Shown here: positions 8,282 through 19,049 of the stretch, piece by piece
How positions within the stretch are numbered: position 1 is the first letter of the stretch
Layout of the letters: each line of letters opens with the position of its first letter
Source: Eggerthellaceae bacterium
GTDB taxonomy: Bacteria > Actinomycetota > Coriobacteriia > Coriobacteriales > Eggerthellaceae
DNA length: 64,000 nucleotides
Direction of reading: 5' to 3'
Assembly: GCA_022791455.1 (NCBI GenBank)
Contig: JAAVZC010000014.1
Span: 397,119-461,118, forward strand
Position numbers and translations under genes: made by a program
The notes under the pieces: model-generated
What the model saw: the letters and a program-made list of their open reading frames with translations, nothing else
Database searches by the model: none
What the model was told of the DNA's origin: nothing

Positions 8282-9361
8282 TCAGCCCCAAACTCCCAGC
8301 TGGTTGACCACCATGAGCGCGGCAACCACCAACAAAAATCCGCCGAACATCAGGCGCAACGCCCGCTCCGGCACGTATGGCAGCACTTTAGCACCAATCA
8401 CCGCTCCCGGCATAGAGCCGATGGCAATCGCAATGCCCGCCGCCCACGCGACGTTGCCCAAAATGGCCTGGTAGATGACGGATGGCACCGCCAGAATGAA
8501 CACCGCGATGAGGGAGGTGCCAGACACCAGCCGCATGGGCGCCTTCAGGATTTGCAGCATCATGGGCACCATGATGAAACCGCCGCCCACGCCCACGTAC
8601 CCGGACATGACGCCGGCGCACAACCCAATGAGCGCCCCCTTCGCCACAAGGGGGAAGGTAGGGTGAAAGTCGGAGGCCGCCACCTCGTCATCTCGACCGG
8701 AGGCCGCAGGACCCCCCACCTCGTCATCTCGACCGGAGGCCGCAGGCCGGAGTGGAGAGATCTTCCCGGCTTCCGAAGACGCTTCAGGGGTCGCGAAGAT
8801 CTCTCCACTCGCTTCGCTCGGTCGAGATGACGAAGGGGTGGAGGCGCTCGGTCGAGATGACGAAGGGGTGGAGGCGCTCGGTCGAGATGACGAAGGGGTG
8901 GAGGCGCTCGGTCGAGATGACGTGGGCTTCCGGTTGCTCCAGAACTTCCGGAGCTGTTGCTTTACTTCGCCCTTCGCCAGCTTGGGGAGGGCGAGGCCTT
9001 TGCGGAGCATGGTGATGGCGGAATACGCGATGATGGCCGCCGCTGCCACCATGATCATCCATTCCGGCGAAAGGGTGGCCAGGTACACGCCCACCGGCGA
9101 CGTGAGCGCGCCGCCCAGGCCCGCCGCCAGGCCCAGCCAGGGCAGGCAGGTGCGGTTGCGCAAATGGGAAACGGCGCCGGAAACAGACGTGAACACGATG
9201 GCCATCATGGAGGTGGCGGTGCAGGCGATGGCCGGCAACCCGTAGGCCAGCTTGAACAGCGGCATGAACAGGGTGCCGCCGCCCACGCCCAAAAGCCCGG
9301 AAAGGATGCCTACCAAAAGGCCGACCAGCAGCGATACCGCTATCAGGCCAAACATATCCAC
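8282..9361 (-). CDS. TauE/SafE-family permease with repeat-encoded insert
   Basis: A 359-residue membrane protein of the TauE/SafE (sulfite/organosulfonate exporter) family. It has two homologous halves, each with a Gly-rich first helix (GILSGLLGVGGGTLFMPLF and GVMSGYVGVGGGFIMVPMM). Between the halves, residues about 147-225 are encoded by extragenic repeat DNA, including three exact tandem 10-residue units. The frame is kept, so the protein may still work with a long Ser/Pro/Arg-rich loop. GTG 9361 is chosen for its AAAGG site 7 bases upstream; ATG 9355 is an alternative. A TTG further upstream would start inside a palindromic element and is rejected. The gene lies directly upstream of the sensor kinase. 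Confidence 0.8.
   Translation of the reverse strand: MDMFGLIAVSLLVGLLVGILSGLLGVGGGTLFMPLFKLAYGLPAIACTATSMMAIVFTSVSGAVSHLRNRTCLPWLGLAAGLGGALTSPVGVYLATLSPEWMIMVAAAAIIAYSAITMLRKGLALPKLAKGEVKQQLRKFWSNRKPTSSRPSASTPSSSRPSASTPSSSRPSASTPSSSRPSEASGEIFATPEASSEAGKISPLRPAASGRDDEVGGPAASGRDDEVAASDFHPTFPLVAKGALIGLCAGVMSGYVGVGGGFIMVPMMLQILKAPMRLVSGTSLIAVFILAVPSVIYQAILGNVAWAAGIAIAIGSMPGAVIGAKVLPYVPERALRLMFGGFLLVVAALMVVNQLGVWG
8687..8922. repeat. Repeat block inside the permease gene, with 30-bp tandem units
   Basis: Two GTCATCTCGACCGGAGGCC units and a GATCTTCC...GATCTCTCC core are followed by three identical 30-bp units (8821-8850, 8851-8880, 8881-8910) and a partial fourth. The block is multiple-of-three compatible and has no stop in the permease frame. 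Confidence 0.95.
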
Positions 9362-9392
9362 GCTCTTGCCTTTCTCTTGGCTGTCTTTCTTG

Positions 9393-9491
9393 TGAGACAA
9401 AGGGACACTCCTAATGTCTCATTTTCCCCAACCCTCACAAGCTCAAATCAGATCACATAAAATGAGACAATAGGAGTGTCCCTTTGTCTCA
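9393..9491. repeat. Palindromic element with 33-bp arms
   Basis: Arms 9393-9425 and 9459-9491 are inverted copies with one mismatch in 33 positions, each starting TGAGACAAAGGGACACTCCT. They are separated by 33 bp. The element fills most of the gap between the glycosyltransferase stop codon and the permease start. It resembles REP-type elements moved by IS200/RAYT transposases and could also act as a terminator. Confidence 0.85.
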
Positions 9492-10814
9492 TTATTCGAA
9501 GTCGCTGAGGTTTAGGCGGATTTCGGTGGTGGCGCCGGGGTCGATGTTGGGGGTTCGGGCCGGGGCGGCCGGTTGCGGCGCGGCAGCAACCGGCGCCTCG
9601 GCCGGCATCGGCAGGTCGTGGGCCACGAGCGCGCTGTTCACCAGGGCGCGGGCCAGCATCTGGTCGCCCTCGATGCGCGACACCAGCTCCGGCCAGGTGT
9701 ATTGGAAGCTGAAGTACTTGGCGCAATTGCGCTCGGCGAACACCTGCGCCTCTTTGCGCGCCGCCTTCGCCGCACGGCGGTAGGCCTTCTTGTCGTCCAG
9801 CGCAATGCTGCGCATCCACGCAGTCAGCATGATGCGCCGCGTCAGCCCCGGCTCCAGGAACGGCCCCGGGTAGGGCTCCAGCGATTCCGGCTTCACCTGC
9901 TGCAGATCGATGAGCGCGCGGCTGTATTCCAGCTTGCGGTACTCGTATACCCAGCGGAAAATGTCCTGACGGAAGCGGTCGCCCTCGCTCGCGGACGCGG
10001 GCGGCAAATGGCGCAGCTTCCACTTGTTGTCGAACCAGATGTCGCTGCCGTACATGCGCAGGTCAAGCATGTAGTCCAGGTCTTCGCCGCGGGCAATCCA
10101 CGGGTCGAAAGCCAGGCGCCTAAACGCTTCTTTGTGCACTGCCAGGCAACCGCCGCACACGTGGTTCGAGCGTGAAAGGCGCGGCCCCTTCATGGCGGCG
10201 GAAATCCACTGGTTAAACGCGGCACCCTGCTGCCAGAAGCGGTTGTACCAGGCGTCTTCCCACTTCGACAGGTACGAGCCCTGGTCGTTGATGTAATAGC
10301 CGGTCTTCGCCAGAATGGGGATGCCCTTGCGGGTGAGTTTGCCCAGGCCGTACATGGCGGTGTGCATGAAGCGGGGGTCGTCGATCACCTCGTCGTCGTC
10401 GATGAACACGGCGGCGTCGAAGCCCAGCACGCTGGCCACCACCAGACCCACATTGCGCGTGGCGCCGTAGCCGGAAAGGCCAATCTCATAGTCCAGCTTG
10501 CCCACGTTCAGCTGCTCCATCCGCTGGCGAATAAGGGCCAGCGCATCGGTGCCAATGACCATCACGTTCAGCGCCGGATGGGCCTCGGCGATGGCGCGCA
10601 CCTTCTCGTCGGCTTGGCGGGCGATGGCGGCCTCGGCGGACACCAGCACAATTACCAGCCCCAGGTCCTCCACCTTCTCCAGCGAGGCAAGGCAGCGGTC
10701 CAACTCGCCCGGCTCGTTCAGCGGCGTCGCGTGGTCGTAGGTGGCCACGGCGTTGCTGCCGGCCCGGTGGCGACGCCCCGTGTGAAACGTCGGAATAATC
10801 AGAACTGGATTCAT
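9492..10814 (-). CDS. Glycosyltransferase, GT2-like
   Basis: A 440-residue protein with a GT-A-like N-terminal half. MNPVLIIPTFHTGR forms the first strand and FIDDDEVIDD is the likely nucleotide-sugar/metal-binding acidic motif. The middle holds a conserved CGGCLAVHKEAF stretch, and a Pro/Ala-rich tail ends the protein. No signal peptide or membrane span is evident, so it is probably cytosolic. ATG 10814 follows a GGGAAGGA site and replaces an upstream in-frame start lacking one. It lies downstream of rsgA in the same direction, with about 75 bp between. The sugar donor and acceptor cannot be told from sequence. Confidence 0.75.
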   Translation of the reverse strand: MNPVLIIPTFHTGRRHRAGSNAVATYDHATPLNEPGELDRCLASLEKVEDLGLVIVLVSAEAAIARQADEKVRAIAEAHPALNVMVIGTDALALIRQRMEQLNVGKLDYEIGLSGYGATRNVGLVVASVLGFDAAVFIDDDEVIDDPRFMHTAMYGLGKLTRKGIPILAKTGYYINDQGSYLSKWEDAWYNRFWQQGAAFNQWISAAMKGPRLSRSNHVCGGCLAVHKEAFRRLAFDPWIARGEDLDYMLDLRMYGSDIWFDNKWKLRHLPPASASEGDRFRQDIFRWVYEYRKLEYSRALIDLQQVKPESLEPYPGPFLEPGLTRRIMLTAWMRSIALDDKKAYRRAAKAARKEAQVFAERNCAKYFSFQYTWPELVSRIEGDQMLARALVNSALVAHDLPMPAEAPVAAAPQPAAPARTPNIDPGATTEIRLNLSDFE

Positions 10815-10888
10815 GCGGATCCTTCCCGTTGCCAACACTGCCCTGCGCTGGCCGGCGATACGCGGGCCAAGTGCAGCCAGTTATTTTA

Positions 10889-11890
10889 CTACTTGTTCTT
10901 GCCGCTGCGCTTCTTGTGACCGCGGCGTTTAGCGCCCGGCTGCTCCTTTTGCATCCAGCGGGCCTCTTCGCGACGCTGCTTGAGGGCGCGCGTCTCCTCC
11001 ACCAGCGCTTGGTAAGAGGCGAAGCGCTCCGGCGAAATCTCGCCTGCTTCCACGGCCGCCCGCACGGCGCATCCCGGCTCTTGCTGATGCTGGCAATCGC
11101 GGAAACGGCACTGCTCCGCCAGCTGGGCAATGTCGGCGAAGGCGGCGTCCAGCCCTTCTTCCGCTTCCCACAGCCCCAGGCCGCGGACGCCGGGCATGTC
11201 CACCACCCGGGCGCCGTTGCCCAGCGGGACAATCTCGCGGCTCACCGTGGTGTGGCGCCCCTTGCCGTCGCCTTCTCGCACGGCGCTCGTCTGCTGCACG
11301 GCGCTGCCGGCCAGCAGGTTCACCAGGCTGGACTTCCCCACGCCGGAGCGGCCAATGAGAATGGTCATGGTGTTCGGCGCCATGAGCGCCCGCACCGCTT
11401 CCACGCTGGTAGGGTCTTCGGCGCTCATCACCAGCACCGGCACGTTCGCACCGGCAAGGGCCCGCACCTTCGCTTCCACGGAAGCCACCGCGTCGGCGTC
11501 GGCCGCCAAATCGGCCTTGGTCAGCACCACCGCCACCTTCGCGCCGGTCTCGAAGGCCAGCACCAGCTCGCGCTCCAAGCGGCGCAGGTTCACCTCGGTG
11601 ATGGGCTGGGCCACAATTACCTGGTCGAAGTTGGCGGCCAGCACCTGAGGAAGCGCCCGCTCGGTGGGGTCTTTGCGGGTGAAGGTGCGCCGGCGCGGCA
11701 GGATTTCCTCGATGATGGCCTTGTCGTGTTCGTCGGGCAGCGCCACCAGCACCTCATCGCCGATGACCGCCCGCTCCTGACCCTCTTTCACGAGCGCCGT
11801 GGCGTGTTCCGCCCGCAACAGCGTGCCGTCCTCCAGGCGCACCAGCGGGTAACCCCGGTCCAGTTTGACCACTTCGCCACGTACTGCCAC
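10889..11890 (-). CDS. rsgA: Ribosome small-subunit GTPase RsgA (YjeQ)
   Basis: A 333-residue circularly permuted GTPase that checks late assembly of the 30S subunit. It has an N-terminal OB-fold, then G4 (LTKADL) ahead of G1 (GRSGVGKSS) and G3 (DMPG), as expected for the permuted order. The C-terminal zinc motif has the pattern C-x5-C-x-H-x5-C (CRFRDCQHQQEPGC), followed by the usual helical end. GTG 11890 overlaps the stop codon of the upstream gene by one base, so translation is probably coupled. A basic KKRSGKNK tail probably helps bind rRNA. Confidence 0.95.
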   Translation of the reverse strand: MAVRGEVVKLDRGYPLVRLEDGTLLRAEHATALVKEGQERAVIGDEVLVALPDEHDKAIIEEILPRRRTFTRKDPTERALPQVLAANFDQVIVAQPITEVNLRRLERELVLAFETGAKVAVVLTKADLAADADAVASVEAKVRALAGANVPVLVMSAEDPTSVEAVRALMAPNTMTILIGRSGVGKSSLVNLLAGSAVQQTSAVREGDGKGRHTTVSREIVPLGNGARVVDMPGVRGLGLWEAEEGLDAAFADIAQLAEQCRFRDCQHQQEPGCAVRAAVEAGEISPERFASYQALVEETRALKQRREEARWMQKEQPGAKRRGHKKRSGKNK

Positions 11891-12882
11891 TAGCGTTGCC
11901 CCTCCTGAAGTCGGCGGAAAATGAGCAGCAGCACGCCCGCCACCACGAACAGCACGGCGCCGGGAATGAACTGGTTCGGGTTCAGCTCCGGCATCGATTC
12001 GGTGCCGCGGGTGACCACGGTCACGCTTTCGGCGTGCAGGTCAGTGAGGCCGTCGTGGTCGGGGCAGGTGAGGTGGAAGGTGCCGCGCACTTGCAGCGTG
12101 GTGCCGCGCACGCCGTAACGGCCCAGGTGATCGATGAGGTCCGCCTGGGTGCGGGTCATGATGACCGAGATCTGCGGGTAGTCGTTGTCCACTTTCTCCT
12201 GCAGCATCACCCAGACGAACTGCGGGCCGTCGCCGGCGGCAATGACGTCACCGATGGCCTCGCCCACCACCTGCACGGTTTGGTTGTTCATGTAGGGGTC
12301 GGCGGTGGCCAGTTCCGCGATGGAGGTGTCGTAGAGGAACGAACTGTCCGGCATCTGCTGGGGGTTCACCTGGTTGTTGGGGTCGATCTGCGGGGCCTCC
12401 TCTTCGGGAGCCTCGCCCTCGCCGGTACCGTCAGCGCTCTCGGCGCCGTCACCTTCGCCGCCCTCGGCCGCCGTGCCGTCGTCGGCACCCACCGTGTTGT
12501 CTTCCGCAATGCCGTCCGGGTCTTCGCCGGTGGGCGACGCGTCCGCCTGCCCTTCCGCAGCGGCGTCGGCTCCGTCCGCATCCGGCACCGCATCGGCCGC
12601 CGCAGACGGAGTAGTATCCCGAGGCGCCTTCTCCACCTCATCCGCCCAAGCAAATGCAGGGGAGGTAAGAGCAACTGCCAGCAGGACGGCCATTGCCCCC
12701 CTCGTCATCCTGCCTCGCACGTCATCTCGAGCGAAGCGCGCAGCGCGTAGTCGAGAGATCTTCGCGGCCCCCGCAGCGTTCTCGGAAGCCGGGAAGATCT
12801 CTCCACTCCGGCCTTCGGCCTCCGGTCGAGATGACGAAGGCTCCAAATGGCGAAACAGGATGGCGTTCACAAGCTTCATCAT
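11890..12882 (-). CDS. Exported, C-terminally anchored OB-like protein of unknown function
   Basis: A 330-residue protein with four parts. The N-terminus is MMKLVNAILFRHLE, then residues 16-54 are encoded by an extragenic repeat. A clear signal peptide (RGAMAVLLAVALTSPAFA) follows, then a long acidic Ala/Asp/Glu linker. A folded domain of about 110 residues comes next (TVQVVGEAIGDVIAAG... TTLQVRGTFHL), resembling a small OB-fold, and the protein ends with a membrane helix (GAVLFVVAGVLLLIF). GGGAGG precedes ATG 12882, which overlaps the trkH stop codon, so coupling to trkH is likely. If the repeat disrupts export, an internal ATG at 12708 could serve as start. Function unknown. Confidence 0.7.
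   Translation of the reverse strand: MMKLVNAILFRHLEPSSSRPEAEGRSGEIFPASENAAGAAKISRLRAARFARDDVRGRMTRGAMAVLLAVALTSPAFAWADEVEKAPRDTTPSAAADAVPDADGADAAAEGQADASPTGEDPDGIAEDNTVGADDGTAAEGGEGDGAESADGTGEGEAPEEEAPQIDPNNQVNPQQMPDSSFLYDTSIAELATADPYMNNQTVQVVGEAIGDVIAAGDGPQFVWVMLQEKVDNDYPQISVIMTRTQADLIDHLGRYGVRGTTLQVRGTFHLTCPDHDGLTDLHAESVTVVTRGTESMPELNPNQFIPGAVLFVVAGVLLLIFRRLQEGQR
12721..12836. repeat. 116-bp composite repeat inside the N-terminal coding region
   Basis: A GTCATCTCGAGCGAAGCG...GTCGAGAGATCTTCGCGG unit is joined to an inverted partner GATCTCTCCACTCCGGCC...GTCGAGATGACG. Near-identical composites occur at 39180-39298 and 41153-41270. Confidence 0.9.
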
Positions 12883-14402
12883 TCGCGCCTCCCGGGGATG
12901 CGGCGGGGAACGATGGAGGCAACCACTTCCACCGCCAGCGCCAGCAGCGTGACGAACTCAAGACGGCCGGCCCACATCTGCAACATGTAGAACAGCTCCA
13001 GCGTCACCGGCATGCCCGGCGTCACCAGGCCAGCCACAATGCCGCCGTTGGAGGTCATGGCCACCGATTCAAAAATGGCCTCGTTCGCTTCGTAGCCGTG
13101 AGCGATGCCCACCAGCGTGCCCACCACGTAGAAAATCACGTACAGGATGAACACGGTCATAGCAGTCTTCACCATGGACGGCGTCAGCACGCGGCGGCCC
13201 AGGTGGTTGTAGGACACCACCACGCGGGCGGATTCTGGCGCCAGCGCCTCCTTCACCGTGGAAACCACCGACTTGAAAATGACCCCCAACCGCATGAACT
13301 TGATACCGCCGGCGGTGGAGTCGGTAGCGCCGCCCACGGCCATCAGCAGCGCAAGGCTCAGGAACGCGCCGGACGAGAGCACCGTGTTCAGCTGATTGCC
13401 GGTAATGGTTTGGAAGCCGGTGGTGGTAAACGACGACACCACCATGAACAGCCCGCGTCGCAGCAGTGTGGGCAGGTCGGAGAACAACTGGGTGGTGGCC
13501 AGCGACGCCGTGAACACGATGGTCATGGCGCCAATCCACAGGAACATGGTGCGGGTTTCGATGTCGTTGAAGAACGGGGCGATGCGGCCCTTCCACAGCT
13601 CGCTGTGAATGATGAAGCTGACCGAGCCCATGATCATGAGCACCATGAGCACGAACTCCAGCGGCGCGCAGTGGTAGTAGAGCACCGACTGCGCCATGGG
13701 GGCGAAACCGCCGGTGAGGAAGCCGGAAATGGAAAGCCACAGGCCCTGGGTCCACGCGCGGGCCGGCTCCATGCCAATGAGCAGCAGGATGACCGCCACC
13801 GCTGCCGTGGCGCAGGCAACCACGATGAGCGTGATGCGCAGGATGAAGCGGGCGGTCTGCACCACGTTGGGCACCACGTGCTCGCTGCGGGCTTCGGAAT
13901 TGTAGAGGCTGGCGCTGGACTGGCGGCCCAAAAGCCCCACGGTGAGGGCCACCACGATCAAGCCCAAGCCGCCCAGGAAGTGCATGACGAAGCGGAACAT
14001 GTTGTCCGCGTAGGACAGGTGGTCCAAGTCCACCAGCACCGAGGCGCCCGTGGTGGTAAGGCCGGAAACGGCGTCGAACAGGGCGTCGCTGTAGGTGAGG
14101 AAATGGCCGGAGTGATACAGCGGAATGGAGGCGAAGAACGCGAGCACCAGCCACGCCGTGCCGGTGATGGCCAGCGCCTGGCGGCGGTTGAGGCGGCCGG
14201 ACTCAACGCGCAAGAATCGCAGCGCCGCGCCGATGGCGGTTACCAGCCCCGCCGAGAACAGATAGCGGGCGGCCGGCTGCCATTCCTGGAAGTAGACGGC
14301 CGTAACGAACGGCACCAGCATCAGCAGGCCGAAGAACATGGCCAGCGTGCCCAGGTAATGGCCGATGACGCGCAAGTCGGTGAGGGTGAACCGCTGCCAC
14401 AC
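12879..14402 (-). CDS. trkH: TrkH-family potassium uptake membrane protein
   Basis: A 507-residue membrane protein of the Trk/Ktr superfamily with four pore repeats. Selectivity-filter motifs are visible: SGLTTTGAS in the first repeat, ISGFLTGGF in the second, VSSFTTTGF in the third and DSTAGGIK in the fourth. It should import K+ with a cytosolic TrkA/KtrA gating protein, but no such gene is in the window. GTG 14402 is preferred because GGGGTGG lies 7 bases upstream and it starts 4 bp after the small upstream peptide gene; the longer frame begins at a TTG inside that gene. The stop codon overlaps the start of the next gene. Confidence 0.9.
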   Translation of the reverse strand: MWQRFTLTDLRVIGHYLGTLAMFFGLLMLVPFVTAVYFQEWQPAARYLFSAGLVTAIGAALRFLRVESGRLNRRQALAITGTAWLVLAFFASIPLYHSGHFLTYSDALFDAVSGLTTTGASVLVDLDHLSYADNMFRFVMHFLGGLGLIVVALTVGLLGRQSSASLYNSEARSEHVVPNVVQTARFILRITLIVVACATAAVAVILLLIGMEPARAWTQGLWLSISGFLTGGFAPMAQSVLYYHCAPLEFVLMVLMIMGSVSFIIHSELWKGRIAPFFNDIETRTMFLWIGAMTIVFTASLATTQLFSDLPTLLRRGLFMVVSSFTTTGFQTITGNQLNTVLSSGAFLSLALLMAVGGATDSTAGGIKFMRLGVIFKSVVSTVKEALAPESARVVVSYNHLGRRVLTPSMVKTAMTVFILYVIFYVVGTLVGIAHGYEANEAIFESVAMTSNGGIVAGLVTPGMPVTLELFYMLQMWAGRLEFVTLLALAVEVVASIVPRRIPGRRE

Positions 14403-14406
14403 GGGG

Positions 14407-14547
14407 CTACCACCCCGCCACAACGCGCACCACAATCATGACAATCCACAGCGCCACGATGAACGTGCACAGCGAAAGGATCATGGTGATAACGCTCAAA
14501 AAGGGGCCCCGCCCCCGATCAAAGATATTTTCCCGCATCTTACGCAT
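14407..14547 (-). CDS. Small single-span membrane peptide upstream of trkH
   Basis: A 46-residue frame: MRKMRENIFDRGRGP, then one long hydrophobic helix (FLSVITMILSLCTFIVALWI...) ending VVAGW. It lies 4 bp upstream of the trkH start in the same direction, and the trkH ribosome site is in its last codons. The amphipathic charged start followed by a membrane span is protein-like rather than random. It may be an accessory subunit of the K+ transporter, as KdpF is for KdpABC, but that comparison is only by position and size. Confidence 0.55.
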   Translation of the reverse strand: MRKMRENIFDRGRGPFLSVITMILSLCTFIVALWIVMIVVRVVAGW

Positions 14548-14586
14548 AGGCGCATTGTAGTACATCCGGCCCAAGGCCAAGAACGC

Positions 14587-14615
14587 AGAAGCGCCCGGTG
14601 GTGCCGGGCGCTTCT
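14587..14615 (-). terminator. Perfect 12-bp hairpin between clpB and the trkH operon
   Basis: AGAAGCGCCCGG pairs exactly with CCGGGCGCTTCT across a 5-base loop. The T-tract on the complement is weak, so it may act as a factor-assisted terminator for the clpB transcript. Confidence 0.55.
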
Positions 14616-14636
14616 AAATTGAAACGTTGTGCGAGA

Positions 14637-14735
14637 GATCCTTCGACTTCGGGCTTCGCCCTTCGCTCAGGATGACAAAGCGGAGGGGCTAGGGCCCTTG
14701 GGGCGGAAAGATCCTTCGCTGCGCTCAGGATGACG
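14637..14735. repeat. Two extragenic repeat units after clpB
   Basis: Two copies of the GATCCTTCG...CTCAGGATGAC type, at 14637-14676 and 14709-14735, lie between the clpB stop codon and the hairpin. Confidence 0.8.
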
Positions 14736-14781
14736 ACCGGGGGGGACGGGCCTCCGGTCGGGATGGGCGCGGAGGCCGGTG

Positions 14782-17589
<2,808 letters not shown>

Positions 17590-17608
17590 GTTGTTCTCCT
17601 TATTATGG

Positions 17609-17998
17609 TTACTTCAAACGACGCAGCACCGGCGGCATGTCAGATGCCTTCACCAGCGCCGTGACGCTTTCGCGGGTTTCAAGTTCGTGCACGCGGTCCG
17701 CCAGCTTGCGCAGCCGACGGTGAAGGCTGTCCAGCTCTTCGTCGCGCTCTTCTAAACGCCCCTGCAAATCCAGGATGCGAATGACGCCGGCCAGGTTGAT
17801 GCCCTCGCCGGTCAGTTCGTTGATCAGCTCCAGCCGCTCGATGTCCGCTTGGGAATACATGCGGGTGTTGCCCGAGGTGCGCTTGGGGGTGACCAGGCCC
17901 TTCTGCTCGTAGGCGCGCAGCGTTTGCGGGTGCACGCCTGCCAGCTGGGCCGCCACGGAAATCATGTAGACGGGGCGGTTGCGATCGTTCATTGCCAT
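17609..17998 (-). CDS. hspR: HspR heat-shock repressor (MerR superfamily)
   Basis: A 129-residue MerR-fold regulator. The winged helix contains the HspR signature [20 protein letters not shown] with TSGNTRMYS, followed by a coiled-coil tail. In Actinobacteria HspR represses dnaK and clpB operons with DnaK as co-repressor, which suits its place between dnaJ and clpB. GAGGTGAGATC precedes ATG 17998; the gene overlaps the dnaJ end by 10 bp (or 4 bp if ATG 17992 is used). I found no exact CTTGAGT-N7-ACTCAAG operator in the nearby intergenic DNA; the inverted repeat at the dnaK promoter is a candidate. Confidence 0.95.
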   Translation of the reverse strand: MAMNDRNRPVYMISVAAQLAGVHPQTLRAYEQKGLVTPKRTSGNTRMYSQADIERLELINELTGEGINLAGVIRILDLQGRLEERDEELDSLHRRLRKLADRVHELETRESVTALVKASDMPPVLRRLK

Positions 17999-18948
17999 GA
18001 TCTCACCTCTTCCGTGGTGGCTTCTTTGAAGGCTTCCATGGCCGCCTTCTGCTCATCGTTCATGTTGGTGGGCACCTTCACATCCACGCGGATCTTCAGG
18101 TTGCCGGTGTTGCCCTTCTTCTTGATGTCCGGCGCGCCCTTGCCCTTGATGGTGAGCACGGTGCCGTCCTGAGTGCCGGCGGGCACCTTCACGCGCACCT
18201 TTGTGCCGTCAGGGGCGGGCACCACAATAGAGTCGCCCAGGGCTGCTTCCGCCACGGTGACGGGCAGGTCAACCAGCACATCGGCGCCGTCGCGGCTGTA
18301 GTAGGGGTGCTCGGCAATCTTGGTGACGATGAGCAGGTCGCCCGATTCGCCGCCGTTCTCGCCCAGGGCGCCCTTGCCCTTGAAGCGCAGCCGGCCGCCG
18401 CTCACAGCACCGGCGGGCACCTTCACGGTGAAGGTTTCCGGCTCGTCTTTGCCGGGGATGCGCACGGTCACTTTCTTTTCGGTGCCCTTGAAGGCCTCAT
18501 CGAAGGTGACGTTGAGGGTGACGGTCATGTCCTGGCCCTTGCGCGCGGCGTTGCGGCCGCCGAATCCGCCGAAGTCCCAGTTGCCGCCGAAGGCGCCTTC
18601 GCCATGGCGGATGGACTCCAGAATGTCGGACCAGTTGCCGCCGAAGCCGCCACCGCCGCCTCCGCCGAAGATGTCTTCCACGGAAAAGCCCTGGCCGCCG
18701 CCGTAACCGCCGCCCCAACCCTGGGGAATCTGGTTCTCGTTAGCGGTGCCGTACTGGTCGTACAGCGCGCGCTTCTTCTCGTCGGAGAGCACCTCGTAGG
18801 CTTCGTTGATCTCCTTGAACTTCGCCTCATCGCCGCCGGCATCCGGGTGATGGGTGCGGGCCAGCTTGCGGAAGGCCTTCTTGATCTCGTCTGCCGAGGC
18901 GTTGCGGGCAACGCCAAGGGTTTTGTAGTAATCAGGCGTTGACGCCAT
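17989..18948 (-). CDS. dnaJ: DnaJ/CbpA-type Hsp40 co-chaperone
   Basis: A 319-residue Hsp40. The J-domain has the HPD triad ([10 protein letters not shown]) that stimulates DnaK ATPase. A Gly/Phe-rich stretch with a run of glycines follows, then the two beta-sandwich substrate domains. There is no CxxCxGxG zinc finger, so it is the CbpA-like (type B) form. ATG 18948 is chosen for AGGAGG 8 bases upstream rather than an in-frame GTG 9 bases earlier. A terminator separates it from grpE, so it may be read mainly by read-through or from its own weak promoter. Confidence 0.95.
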   Translation of the reverse strand: MASTPDYYKTLGVARNASADEIKKAFRKLARTHHPDAGGDEAKFKEINEAYEVLSDEKKRALYDQYGTANENQIPQGWGGGYGGGQGFSVEDIFGGGGGGGFGGNWSDILESIRHGEGAFGGNWDFGGFGGRNAARKGQDMTVTLNVTFDEAFKGTEKKVTVRIPGKDEPETFTVKVPAGAVSGGRLRFKGKGALGENGGESGDLLIVTKIAEHPYYSRDGADVLVDLPVTVAEAALGDSIVVPAPDGTKVRVKVPAGTQDGTVLTIKGKGAPDIKKKGNTGNLKIRVDVKVPTNMNDEQKAAMEAFKEATTEEVRSWQ

Positions 18949-19007
18949 GCATTCCACCTCCTAGTTGGTTGAATGGCGCCCGCGCATGCTTGCTGCCATT
19001 CGGTTTC

Positions 19008-19041
19008 GGAAAAAAGGACGGGCCTCTTGCTGGGCCCGTCC
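19008..19041 (-). terminator. Intrinsic terminator between grpE and dnaJ
   Basis: On the complement, GGACGGGCC pairs with GGCCCGTCC and is followed by TTTTTT. It starts 9 bp after the grpE stop codon and precedes the dnaJ ribosome site, splitting the heat-shock locus in two. Confidence 0.9.
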
Positions 19042-19049
19042 GATTCGTT

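Noticed and set aside
8821..8922. Regular 30-bp direct repeats resembling a CRISPR array
   Set aside because: The units are back to back with no spacers, lie inside a reading frame, and no cas genes are present.
17800..18960. An exact HAIR operator (CTTGAGT-N7-ACTCAAG) near hspR or dnaJ
   Set aside because: I searched the visible intergenic DNA by eye and found no match; only the different inverted pair at the dnaK promoter is reported.
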